This document shows, in pieces, positions 43,590 through 53,395 of a DNA stretch of 64,000 nucleotides. The translations under genes were made by a program, and so were the position numbers. Origin of the DNA: Leucosporidium creatinivorum (lineage: Eukaryota > Basidiomycota > Microbotryomycetes > Leucosporidiales > Leucosporidiaceae). The stretch spans positions 760,440 to 824,439 of the forward strand of contig BCKL01000004.1 in NCBI GenBank assembly GCA_001600635.1, in the 5' to 3' direction. Below the pieces are notes generated by a model. It worked only from the letters and a program-made list of their open reading frames with translations. It made no database searches and was not told the DNA's origin. Numbering within the stretch: the stretch's first letter is position 1; the number at the start of each line of letters is the position of its first letter.

Positions 43590-45335
43590 ATGAGACGCTT
43601 GATTGCGCTCGCGGATGGTACATGGCAGGTGAGTCTTGCTTCGAGCTTCAACGAGCTGCAGGGGCCAAATCCCCCTCCAGGAGCGTGCCGAATGATGCTC
43701 GGACTCCCACGAACGCCGAAAGCTGACCTCGACCATCTTACAGGACGCCGACTACCAACCTGACCCCGACATGCTCACCAACGTCAGCCGATTCAGCCGA
43801 GCTCTCCTCGTCCGAGATTCGAGAACTTCGCCGCCAACCGAGCAGATCAAGCTGTACACCGCTGGAATTGGGACAGGGCAGGAGAGTCTGCTGGGAGCGG
43901 TACAGGGCGCTCTGGGAACAGTGAGCTTCGGGGGCTGCTCGTCGATGGAACGATGGAACTCACCTCGGCGTTCGCAGGGCTTGCTCGATAAGGTCAGAGA
44001 GATTTATGACTTCATCTGCCTCAACTACGATCAGGAAGAGGGTACAGAGGTGCGTTCCTAGGCTCTCCCAGATTCTGCGTGGGTCGCTGACCCCGCTTCG
44101 CCGCCCCTCCTCATCGCCGACCTCCTTCCCTGCCCATCACGCCCGACGTCTCCTTCACCTTCTCGATCCTCCTCGCACGCATTTCACCACCTCAGATCAC
44201 TCTCGTCGGCTTCTCGCGCGGAGCCTACTGCGTTCGCCTCGTCGCCACGCTCATCAACCTAATCGGCGTGCTCGCGCCGAGCAAGCTACATCGCTTTCCG
44301 GCTCTGTTCGAAGCTCTCTGCTACCGGGGCTCGGATCCTCTAGCCAAGGAGAAGCTTCGACGACTGCTCAGGGAGAACGAGCCGGACAGGCAGGAGTATT
44401 TGGAAGCGCTCGACGGCCGGTTTCCGGTCAAGGCGGTTCTGGTGTTCGATACGGTGCGTAGCGTCTGTCTGTCTTGCCTCTTCACGCTACTGATGCTCGT
44501 CAATATGCTCGACAGGTCCCGACTCGCTCGAAGGACGACCACGACCCCCCTGGGCCCGACCTTCCCATTCGCTTCGACGCTTTCGGCATCCCCTCCGAGG
44601 AGCTCGGTCCTCATATCGAGGTAGCGCTTCAAGCTCTCGCTCTGGACGAAGGTCGGAAGCACTACATCCCTCTTCTTTGGCGACGAGATCCGAGTCGCCC
44701 CATCGAAGGGCAGTTCTTGCTGCAGACATTCTTCTCGGGCTGTCACACCGGTAAGCTTCGACCGGCAGTCACTTTGACGTTGAGTACTGAGCTCTTTCGT
44801 CTCTCGATAGACGTCGCAGGTCTCGCTTTCGACATGGAATACCTCTCTAGTATCTCTGCGCATCCTACAGCTCCCTGGGGGCAGATGGAACCCCATCAGT
44901 GAGTCGCTCGATTCCTTCCGCTCCTCGGCTCCGAGATGAGGCTGACTCTGGTAACCTCGCAGCGGCTTTTCCATCACCAAGAGCCATATCCGCCAACTCC
45001 CTCTACATGTTGACCCCTCCACCAACATGTACATCCACGACTCTGTCCGCGCCCAGCCCTCTCACCACCTAAATCCCGAATCCCTCAAACGCGTCCACAT
45101 CCACTCCCTCTTCCTCCCGCTCCGGAAGCTCGAGCGTGCGGTCGAGGATCACTGGCACTACGACCCTGTGGATCGACCGGATACTACGCCGAAGAGGCCT
45201 CGGTCGAGGAGCGGGAGTATGAGCTTGCTCGGCGGGCTTGAGAGGAGGTGGCAGGCGTTGAAGGACTTTGAGGGGACTGAGGCGACCAAATTCGCGGGTG
45301 CGGGTGATGCGTTCAAGCAGGCGAGGGCGAGATAG
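43590..45335 (+). CDS. DUF2235 alpha/beta-hydrolase (Tle1-like phospholipase fold)
   Basis: A predicted alpha/beta hydrolase of the DUF2235 family, widespread in fungi and related to bacterial Tle1 phospholipases; substrate unknown. Exon 1 encodes MRRLIALADGTWQ (family strand with DGTW), joined across an intron to DADYQPDPDMLTNVSRFSRA. Then come IKLYTAGIGTGQE, VREIYDFICLNYDQEEGTE, and the nucleophile elbow ITLVGFSRGAYCVRLVATLI (GxSxG-type, Ser in GFSRG), then VLVFDTV, FFSGCHTDVAGLA (cf. FxGxHxDVGG with the catalytic Asp/His context), WGQMEPH and a C-terminal Arg/Ser tail ending DAFKQARAR. Seven introns or so, all GT-AG. No signal peptide. The start at 43590 gives the conserved strand. Confidence 0.82.
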
Positions 45336-45778
45336 CTTAGAGTCTAGCGTGTAGGATGGCCGTTGTGTCGAGAATCCAGGGTTGTCTCTCGTGCTGAGCG
45401 GTGAAGCTGAGCGTAGCAGAGAGAGAAGCAAATCGTGAGAGCACTATCAAAATGTCGCTCGCATACAGGCGCCGTGGAGTGCTGTTTGCGAGTTGCAGAG
45501 CAGTGCAGCAGCGCCGAGTTAGGCCCCTTCAAAGCCCGTGGGAGTGTTTCCTGCTCGTGCGTTGTACAGCGCCGGCGAGAATGTTGTATAAGGAGTTTTT
45601 TGTATATCCTCAAGAGCCCTCAACCGTACTCGACGCACCTTGGATGCGACCCATTGTAGCTGACGTACAGTCGAGCATCGGCTCATCCCCCTTCCTCGTG
45701 CCCTCGTCAAGCTCCAGAGTCCGCTCGTTGGAGCAGAGGTGTCGACAACAAAAAGTATAGCCTCCCCGGCCCTGTAGG
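45336..45778. other. Intergenic region; 3' flank of the tRNA-Ile cassette copy B
   Basis: No gene seen. From about 45660 onwards the sequence is similar in reverse complement to the downstream flanks of the tRNA-Ile copies at 12912 and 52508, but not identical, unlike the segment that follows. Confidence 0.45.
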
Positions 45779-45814
45779 TGAGCAGGGAGGCGAGTTGAGG
45801 CAAAAAGAATCGAG

Positions 45815-45903
45815 TGCCCAGTGGCGGGATCGAACCGCCGACATCAGACTAAACGCTTGAGAAAGTATTAGGTCTGCATCATAACCGACTAGATCAACCG
45901 GGC
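45815..45903 (-). tRNA. tRNA-Ile(AAT) with 15-nt intron, copy B
   Basis: Identical to copy A over all 89 nt, on the minus strand, with the same 15-nt intron. A Pol III terminator is visible as aaaaa at 45802-45806. It may not be a separate gene: it sits in the 555-bp inverted repeat beside the assembly gap. Confidence 0.8.
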
Positions 45904-46199
45904 TTTAACTTTGATTCACAAATCCCGCTGATAGAGTTCTCTTGTTTGCCGTATTTTCGCCGAGTTCGAGCCAGCCGTCGAGCAGCCAGCGCCGAGGAAA
46001 GGGATAGGGCTTGGTCTGGAGGTCAGACACGGGCAGCGAGGAGCATAGTGGGGGATGCTGCAACTTCACTCGTGCTCGGTGCACAGTCCTCATCAACAAC
46101 ATGCGAACAGGATCAACGTTTTGCGCGCGCTCAGTCAGCAGCGCCGCTCCTTGCCCTCATTCGCTCACCTCGTCTCGTCTTCTCGCCTTACCACACCAA

Positions 46200-46333
46200 A
46201 TGACTGAACAGAAGCGCGTGTTCTTACTCGGCACGGGCTACATCGGAGGCTCAATCCTGCAGGGTCTCTTGAAGGAGGGATATGCCGTCACCGCGCTCTC
46301 TCGCTCGCCAGACAAGGCCAAGGAGCTGGAGAA
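46200..46333 (+). pseudogene. Truncated copy of the epimerase/reductase start (ends at the gap)
   Basis: The 134 nt from the ATG at 46200 encode MTEQKRVFLLGTGYIGGSIL and about 24 further residues identical to the gene at 50982-52211, then run into Ns. There is no evidence for a second functional gene; an assembly artefact is the likeliest explanation. Confidence 0.7.
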
Positions 46334-46349
46334 NNNNNNNNNNNNNNNN
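46334..46349. other. Assembly gap (16 N)
   Basis: Sixteen N. The base after the gap is the very first base of a tRNA-Ile (minus strand), and the stretch before it belongs to the 555-bp inverted repeat. Confidence 0.98.
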
Positions 46350-46438
46350 TGCCCAGTGGCGGGATCGAACCGCCGACATCAGACTAAACGCTTGAGAAAG
46401 TATTAGGTCTGCATCATAACCGACTAGATCAACCGGGC
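46350..46438 (-). tRNA. tRNA-Ile(AAT) with 15-nt intron, copy C
   Basis: Identical to copy A over 89 nt. No 3' flank or terminator is visible because the gap begins exactly at its 3' end. Its 5' end overlaps a target-site duplication made by the SINE-like insertion next to it, and the tRNA remains complete. Confidence 0.82.
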
Positions 46439-46447
46439 TTTGATCTT
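46428..46447. repeat. Target-site duplication, tRNA side
   Basis: Core atcaaccgggctttgat followed by ctt, identical to 46605-46624. It includes the first 11 nt of the tRNA (minus strand), so the insertion regenerated the tRNA 5' end. Confidence 0.75.
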
Positions 46448-46604
46448 TTTTTTTTTCTAGATTGTGAATTGGCAACATCACTAGAGCAAATCTACCGATA
46501 ACTCCAACTAGACGAATTGGCTCATAAGCCGACTACACCGGTAAGGGTGACGAATTGGATCCGGCCGACAGGCGTGTTGCTTGCCCAACTGGTTGATCTT
46601 AATT
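46448..46604 (-). mobile_element. SINE-like retroposon inserted in the 5' end of tRNA-Ile
   Basis: About 157 bp that interrupt the otherwise conserved upstream flank of the tRNA. Read on the minus strand, the insert ends in a run of A (T11 at 46446-46456 on the plus strand) and is bounded by direct repeats of about 20 bp (46428-46447 and 46605-46624, core atcaaccgggctttgat). A 3' poly(A) tail plus target-site duplication is the hallmark of L1-type retrotransposition. The element has no coding capacity. A weak box A-like string (aaccagttgggcaag) lies near its 5' end but I cannot define a good box B. Other tRNA-Ile copies lack it. Confidence 0.7.
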
Positions 46605-46624
46605 ATCAACCGGGCTTTGATCTT
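46605..46624. repeat. Target-site duplication, distal side
   Basis: Second copy of the direct repeat. It continues into the conserved upstream flank of the tRNA cassette (gattatcaaaa, then tgctgacaata on the plus strand). Confidence 0.75.
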
Positions 46625-46972
46625 GATTATCAAAAACTGCTGACAATAGGATTCTGCTTTGCGCTTTTTCGCCGAATTCGAGCCAGCCGTCGAGCGGCCA
46701 GCGCCGAAGCGAGCGGGGGAACGGACTTGGCCTGGAGGCCGGATGCGAGCTAAGAAGAGAAGCAATCACTTCCAGAGTGCTTTGGACAGGCTGTGGGCGC
46801 TACACATATCAATCAACTTCGCTGTCCTCTCGCCGGGATTCGCTGAGCCGCTTGAGCTCTCGCCGTCTGCAGGTAAGATCAATGTCCTTGGTTGGCGTTC
46901 CGGCTACTGCTAATGCACATGGCATCATGGGATGTGTCTGTGGGAGCTGTAGGTGCATACAGAGCTCAAGTT

Positions 46973-49900
46973 CTATGCTGGAGCCGGAAAATGAGGAGAG
47001 CCGAGGTCGAGGCGTTTCCTCATCATGAGCCGTGCAGGCTCCGTAGTGTTGTGGCTGTTGTCGGGGGCGAAGCTACTGGCGGCGCAGAGCTGTGGAGCAA
47101 CAGTTCTTGTCAGCTCAGTAGCGCCGACCTGTGCAGCGAGGCTCACGGCTTGAGCTTGCGGAGGAATCGCTGCCATGGTGATGAGATGCGGCTGAATGAC
47201 AAGCGCGCCAAACAGCCCAGCAGCTTGATGCCTGGAGGGAGGTAGAGAAGGTCAGTAGGCTTCCTAGGCGCAGAGTAGAGCAAGCAAAACGAACCAGGCG
47301 ATGTGGCTGCGAGGTGGGTCGGGCGTAGGTAAGCTCTCGATGTTCAATTGCACAGAGAAAGGTATAAGGACTCACCAATGGAAAGCAGCGATACCAGGAA
47401 TGTCTGTGATGACTCGCACAACGACCCAAGTCCCGGGCGAGACGTTGAGCGTGTCTCGGCGCAGCGGGTTGGTGGTGTTGAAAGTGAGCGCGGCGGCGGC
47501 ACTGCGGCGAGTGAATGAGGTCAGCCCACGCAGAGATGGGCCGAGACTGAAGAAGACGTACTCGAGAGTCAAGATGCCCTCGCCTCGCCCGACGATGAAC
47601 ATCTTGAGCAGGTGCAGGTGGAAAGGGTGCTCGGCGCCGGCAATATTGTTGATGATGATGTCGTGGACTTGCACCTTATCGGCGACGATGTTGGCGATAA
47701 TTTTGGGGTCAAGCCTTTGGCCTCGTGCAATCTGAAAGAGGAGAGGACTGCGAAGCGAAAGGAGCGCCGAGGTCAGCGCCGGCGAAGAGTGAGGTCGAGA
47801 AGGAGCATGGCGACTGACTTGTAGGTGAAGGCGTCGAAAGAGACGTTGTTCATTGTCCACCGGAAAGAACCATTGCTGACAGCCATGATGCTGGTGTTGA
47901 ATGTGCTGCGCTGGTCGACGTTGACGGGGGCGTCGATGGCGATGCGAGGGACGAGAACGCCTGCATTGCGACGGTCAGCCTTATTTGGCCCACGCATCAG
48001 AGTAAACGTACTGTCATCAAGATCCACGCATGCGCCGACGATGTCGTTGTCGCCGGAGTCCTTTGTCAGCGGAGTCTCGGTGCTCGGCGACTGTCCCTCG
48101 TCGACGATGCGGATGATGGCGAGAGCCTGCGGGTCCAGCTCGTTGAGGGGAGCTCCGATACATCCACTACGCAAGGCAAGGAGGTCAGCAAGATCCGGAG
48201 GGAGCAGATAACGAGCCACTTGCGTGTTCATTTGCGATCGTAGATAGTACGAGTCGCCGTGTCTGCCAGTGTTGAAAACGGCGCTGTAGCGCTGAGCAGT
48301 GTTCTGCGAGGGGGTGAAAGGACCGATGTCAGACATGTCGAGGCTGGTGAAGGAGGTTGGCACGCACCAGCGGGACTCGGTGAACTTCAGCGGCATGGGT
48401 GGGCGTATCGTCGGCCTCTGCGTCGGTCGGCTGAGGGTCAGCTCGGGTGGACGTGCAGTGCGAGAGGAGACGACGCTACCGACGACAGATAGCTCGTGCC
48501 CGTCGACCGAGATCTTGAAGGATGCTAGAGCGCGGACCGAGTCAGCGAAGGTGCTCGGCGCCGACCGCAGCTCGAAAGGGAGGGCTCACCATGAGTGCCC
48601 ATGTTGATCATCCGCAGGCGTACGCGCTGGTAAGATGAGAACTCGAGCTCGAGTGGAGCCTTCTGAGTGCACTTGGAGCCAGCAGGCGCGGCCGAGCAGT
48701 TGTAGACGCCGTGACCGTTGATGAGGCCCGACTTGGGAGATGGAGCGGCAACCGACTATCGACGGAGGGTCAGCAAGCGCACCTGTCCTTCCACCAAATC
48801 AAAGGCTCACTCCTTCCCATCCCTCAGCCGAGCGCAAGCCAGCGACGATATCGTCGCTCATCGAATGGTAGTGATCTCGCACCATGAGAATCTGTAGAGC
48901 GGCGGAGGCATCAGCTACTGTAGCTGCTTGCCGTCGATTGTTTCCAATCTCACCTGGTCGATATCATAGTCCTCACCGCGCTTGAGAGGATCGTTGACCG
49001 AGTGGATGATGAGAGGGCCCGTGATGCCGTCGGCGTAAGTCGCTCCTCGGTGAGCGCTGAAGAGTCGAAGGAGGTCAGCCAGATGGTCAGAGATACAAGA
49101 TAGAGAGCGAGAGGCGCTCACTGCCACCCTGAGGAGAGGGAGGCGAGCGAGAGTCAGCCTCGGCGAAAGCGATCGGCCGAGTGCTCGGCGAGAGGGCTCA
49201 CAGTAGCTGCCGTATTGGTCCTCGCGGTCAAGCCTAAAAATGTAGGTGAAGTTACCGCCGGCAGGAATGGGACACTGAGTCACTCCGTTCGGTCCGTCTG
49301 CCCACAGCGTGCCGTTCTGCGCCATTCCCTGCGAGCAAGGAGGCGCTGTGAGCGGCGAGCGAAGAGTAAGAGGAGGGACGGCGGCTTACATGCCAGTGAA
49401 TGGCCGTGCCCTTCGAAAGGCTGTTCTTGACGTGGACGTTGATCGTGTCGCCTGCGAAGTCGCAAGAAAGGGAGTCAGATCAACGAGCAACGGCACAAGA
49501 CATGGCCGAGCAGCGCGAAAACTCGACTTACCCTGGTTGGCTTCGATGAGGGGTCCCTCAATCTGACCGTTGACGACCCACATGGTTCGCTCGACTGTGG
49601 GCAGGAGCAAGGAATGTCAGCGTCGGCACGAGCGGAGGGAAGGAGCGTCCGCCGAGAGCGAGGGAAGTCACGAGGAGGAGCCACTCACATCCATCGGGCG
49701 CGCCAATCATCTCATCGATGGTCCAGTAGAAGTGGCGGTCTTGAGGAACGTCCGTAATGTTGAAGTTGGGATCAAGTCGAAGATCCTGAGGTCTCGACGT
49801 GGCGGTGGGAGCTGCTGCCGGGGTGGTGCCGCTCGGCGAGGACGACATCGAGCTCGGCGACGAAGCCCCTGAGACTGAGGATGCGGCGTGCTTGACGGAG

Positions 49901-50360
49901 GACGAGGTTACATTAGCCCTAAAACTCGGACTGTAGGTGTGTACAGGCAAGGTTAGCCTTAGTTGAGACAGAAAGAACGCCGAGATGCCGATGACCACGT
50001 ACGATGGGCGAGACGTCGACATGCGAGAAGTAGCTAGTATGCAGGAGCTTTTGTCCTCGCTCAGTGTATAATCAGAGGTGCAGTCTGTGTCGAGCTGCCG
50101 CCGAGAGTCAGCTTCGTGTCCTCCGATACGCCGAGCGAGACGAGAAGGAGCGGGAGACTGGGTGGGACGACAGCATGGAGCTCCCCAAAGCTACATTCAC
50201 CATTTCTGCAGACTGCACGAGACTGAGCCGGCCCAGAAGGGCAGCGGAGAATGTCGCACGACGACTCGCTCGACCTCGCCAACTCGAGCAGAGTGGATGG
50301 ACGCGCCCGAGCTACGCTTGCGAGGAGGCCGAGGGCGACGAAAGCAACATAAGCTCTCAT
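46973..50360 (-). CDS. Secreted laccase-like multicopper oxidase (MCO2), paralogue of MCO1
   Basis: Signal peptide MRAYVAFVALGLLASVARA from the ATG at 50360, then a single shortened Cys-rich unit (SCDILRCPSGPAQSRAVCRN, then DCTSDYTLSEDKSSC), a Ser/Ala/Thr/Pro-rich linker, and the catalytic part. Copper motifs: AIHWHGMAQNGTLWADG, WWHAHRGATYADG, HPFHLHLLKMF and HCHIAWHQAAG. The same 7-nt (49122-49128) and 12-nt micro-exons as in MCO1 are present; here the intron after the latter uses GT. About 16 introns. It ends LMMRKRLDLGSPHFPAPA. At the first intron the expected donor reads gggagc instead of gtgagt, so either a downstream gtcgtc donor is used or the 5' exon is impaired; an alternative start is the ATG at 50022. 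Substrate unknown. Confidence 0.85.
49122..49128 (-). other. 7-nt micro-exon of MCO2 (copper motif L2)
   Basis: The heptamer ggtggca lies between AG and GT, matching the MCO1 micro-exon at 9074-9080 in sequence, phase and position. It is needed to complete the WWHAH copper-ligand motif. Confidence 0.8.
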
Positions 50361-50981
50361 TTGAAGCGAACGTGGGGTGAAGGAGTGACAGTGGCGACCT
50401 TGAGGCGCGGAGGGAGCGAAAGAAGGCGGCTCGGCTGGGCGGAGGTGCGAACGAGCCGAGTCAGCTCTGAGGTCTGGTCCACTACAGCATACCACTCACC
50501 AGGCTTGTGGATGCACTGAGCCTCTTGAAGAGCGACGACTGCAACACGAAAGAGACGAAGAAGGAAGAAGGGCAAGCTTAAGGCCGTCTGCGCTCCCTTT
50601 CCCTCCGAAGCCCTTCGAACGCCGTCCCATCCTCGTACGTACTGACGACCGTCGAACGACCTTCAAGGTGCAGGGACATCCAGCAGATAACGAGCAGACG
50701 GACCATGCCCCTCGAGAGAGGCATCGAGAGACGAACCGACGAACGCTAAACGCCCGTCCACGACGCACAGTACGGCTCTCCCGTCGTTTCCAGCACTGGG
50801 GGCAGAAGTCGATGGATGAGGAGCCCTTGGGAATCTTCCACCCGGAAGCTGGGAGCGACGGAACCTCGAGGAGGGTAGCCCCGGCGGAGGCGAGGTCGGC
50901 GGCGTCGTTCGCCGAAGTGGGCGAAGGTCGAAGTTCGGTGGCCTGAGGAGCTTTAGTACGGAAGAGGGCTTCAGTACAGTA
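50361..50981. other. Intergenic region upstream of MCO2
   Basis: About 620 bp between the epimerase stop and the MCO2 start. A plausible GT-AG intron with a gctgac branch site (about 50420-50510, minus strand) may belong to the MCO2 5' leader. No other gene seen. Confidence 0.35.
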
Positions 50982-52211
50982 CTACTCCTCCTTCAACACT
51001 GCCTCCAGCTCGTTCTCGATAGCCTCCAAGAAGGACTGCTTCGTCGCGCCCTCCGGTTTCCATCCCAACTCGGCCAGCCTTTCCGCCTTGCAACGAGTGT
51101 TGTTGCCAAGCGACATGTTCTCCGCCGGGTGCGAGACAGACTTGGGCTCTTTCTTGACTAATCCACGAGCGGAGAGAAGCTTGTGAAGGTGCAGGCCGAT
51201 GGACTTCCATGTCTGCGCTCCCGTCTCGGCGAACCAATAGACGTTTCCAGCGGGCTGCGAGTCGGCCGATAGGAGCGAGGCGAGGAGAGTGAGGTAGGCA
51301 GGGACGAGATTCTTGATCTGTAGACGGCGAGAGCGTCAGTGTGGGCGCGCAAGAGGAAAGCCGAAGGCAGAGCGAGCGCCTTACGTGGATGCTGTTGAAG
51401 ATGTAGCTCTCCGGGCCGTACAGAGTGACTTGCTGGGCATGAATGGACTGCCTCAACCACTCGGGGATGTCAATCGAAAGCTTGTTGAGCGGTCTGAGGA
51501 GCGGAAAGGTCAGCGCCGAGCACTCATTTAGCGGACAGGTCGGCCTCTACTCACCCGTTTCCGATGCCGTAGATCACAGGAGGGAGAATGATGGCTACCT
51601 TGGCTTTTCCGACCTTCCCTGCCTCGACAGCCCGCTTGATAGCGAGGTCGACATCACGATGCCATGCCGAATCTGGCAGCTCGTCGATGAGCTCAGGGTT
51701 CTTGTCGCTGTAGACGATCTCGGGCGAAGGTGCAGCAGCAAGTTCGCCAGCTGAGGAAAGAGGTGAGTCAGTCTGTTGGTCTCTCGCAGCTTAGGCGAAG
51801 AGCGAAAGGACGCACTGCCCGAGGTGTGGATGTAGACAGCAGGCGAGGCCGATTCGGGGCGTTGCGAGAGTCCCTTGAGGATCGATTGTACCGAGGGTAA
51901 GTCGTCTGCTGTAGCGGCGTGGATGATGATCTACAGAACGAGCGCGAAGCGTCAGCGGCGCTCAGCTCATCTTCCCTCTGCAGGCGACAATAGCGACTCA
52001 CGTCGTGTTCGAGCACAGCCTTGACAATCACGTCCTCACTATCCAAGCTACCGATGACCGTCTGCACTCCAGGCAACTTCTCCAGCTCCTTGGCCTTGTC
52101 TGGCGAGCGAGAGAGCGCGGTGACGGCATATCCCTCCTTCAAGAGACCCTGCAGGATTGAGCCTCCGATGTAGCCCGTGCCGAGTAAGAACACGCGCTTC
52201 TGTTCAGTCAT
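50982..52211 (-). CDS. NAD(P)-dependent epimerase/dehydratase-type reductase
   Basis: Extended SDR/NmrA-like protein. The N-terminus MTEQKRVFLLGTGYIGGSIL has the dinucleotide-binding GxGxxGG-type loop. Then come TALSRSPDKAKELEKLPGVQ, TVIGSLDSEDVIVKAVLEHD, IIIHAATADDLPSVQSIL, PAVYIHTSG, AWHRDVDLAIKRAVEAGKVG, KVAIILPPVIYGIGNGPLNK, WLRQSIHAQQVTLYGPES and AGNVYWFAETGAQTWKSIG. A lysine-rich end (ENELEAVLKEE) closes the protein at 50982. These segments resemble fungal nucleoside-diphosphate-sugar epimerase-like oxidoreductases; the Ser-Tyr-Lys triad is not clear, so the reaction is unknown. Four to five introns. The tRNA-Ile at 52508 lies about 300 bp upstream on the opposite strand. Confidence 0.8.
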
Positions 52212-52632
52212 TTGGTGTGGTAAGGCGAGAAGACGAGACGAGGTGAGCGAATGAGGGCAAGGAGCGGCGCTGCTGACTGAGCGCGCGCAAAACGTTGATC
52301 CTGTTCGCATGTTGTTGATGAGGACTGTGCACCGAGCACGAGTGAAGTTGCAGCATCCCCCACTATGCTCCTCGCTGCCCGTGTCTGACCTCCAGACCAA
52401 GCCCTATCCCTTTCCTCGGCGCTGGCTGCTCGACGGCTGGCTCGAACTCGGCGAAAATACGGCAAACAAGAGAACTCTATCAGCGGGATTTGTGAATCAA
52501 AGTTAAAGCCCGGTTGATCTAGTCGGTTATGATGCAGACCTAATACTTTCTCAAGCGTTTAGTCTGATGTCGGCGGTTCGATCCCGCCACTGGGCACTCG
52601 ATTCTTTTTGCCTCAACTCGCCTCCCTGCTCA
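52078..52632. repeat. Partner arm of the 555-bp inverted repeat
   Basis: Reverse complement of 45779-46333. Here it sits within an intact gene and an intact tRNA with both flanks, so this is the likelier genuine location. Confidence 0.8.
52508..52596 (+). tRNA. tRNA-Ile(AAT) with 15-nt intron, copy D
   Basis: Identical to copy A over 89 nt, with upstream flank (gacggctggctc, cggcgaa, gttaaagcccgg), downstream flank and a T5 terminator at 52605-52609. It is the best-supported of the copies on this side of the window. Confidence 0.88.
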
Positions 52633-53395
52633 TCTACGGGGCCGGGGAGGCTTTACTTTTTGCTCTGAGCACCTCTGCTACACTCGAGTAGACGCTGGGG
52701 CTTGACGAGGGCACGAGGAAGGGGGAGGAGCCGATGCTCGGCGTTCGTCTCGCCGGACTGTGCGTCCTTTGCTACGTTCTGCGGTCTCCATCAGCCAGAG
52801 AGTGTTGCGAGTTAGTCGCTCTGCAGTGCGGGCGGCTACAGGCGACGTGCCACTTGCTCTCCGTGTCCCCCTGAAACCCTCGCCGAGTCTCGAGTCTCGA
52901 GTGCCTCGGCATCTCGCTGTTTGCGCAGACTACACATCAGCGTCCTGTACATCCGAGCTGTACTGCCCTTCTCGAGCTCCTCGCACTTCGCGCGCGTTTG
53001 GGAACCTCCGGCGCGCGAGACCGAGGCTTTGAAGCTGAAGGGTGGCAGCAGACGGAGGTCAAATACGAGAGCTACATCATCGGGTGGTATGTCAGAGGAA
53101 GACACACAGAAACAGCTTACTGCTCGCCCTTCTACCTACATGTAGGCCGATGCACTCGAGCGCAGCAGCCGAGACTCCAGGGCTCGGCGCCGAGAGAAGG
53201 GGGGCTGTGCACGAGCGATTCTCCTACAGCTCGTCGGTTTACACTTCGACGACTCCACGAGAGAGCTACAGAGAGTACTCCTCGTCTCTCCTTATAATTC
53301 GGCGCACCATCGTCACCGACTGCGCACTATTCGAATCCCAATTCCCGACTTCGAGGCAAGAAGGTCATCGCGGCTGTCCCTCTTCCAGGTCCAAG
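52633..53395. other. Intergenic region
   Basis: About 760 bp. The first roughly 120 bp are the downstream tRNA flank; the rest is presumably the promoter and 5' leader of the oxysterol-binding protein gene. No other gene seen. Confidence 0.4.

Larger units (their letters stand above)
45779..46333. repeat. 555-bp perfect inverted repeat with 52078-52632 (probable assembly artefact)
   Basis: Every base appears to match the reverse complement of 52078-52632 (coordinate pairs sum to 98411). It includes a tRNA-Ile and the first 44 codons of the epimerase gene. Identity stops at 45778 (g against a) on the left and at the N gap on the right. Confidence 0.8.

Noticed and set aside
46200-46333. A second functional epimerase gene
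   Set aside because: Only 44 codons, identical to the complete gene, ending in Ns; best explained by the assembly misjoin.
46500-46604. SINE-like insert as a degenerate tRNA gene
   Set aside because: Only a weak box A-like string; no foldable cloverleaf or convincing box B, so it is not called a tRNA pseudogene.
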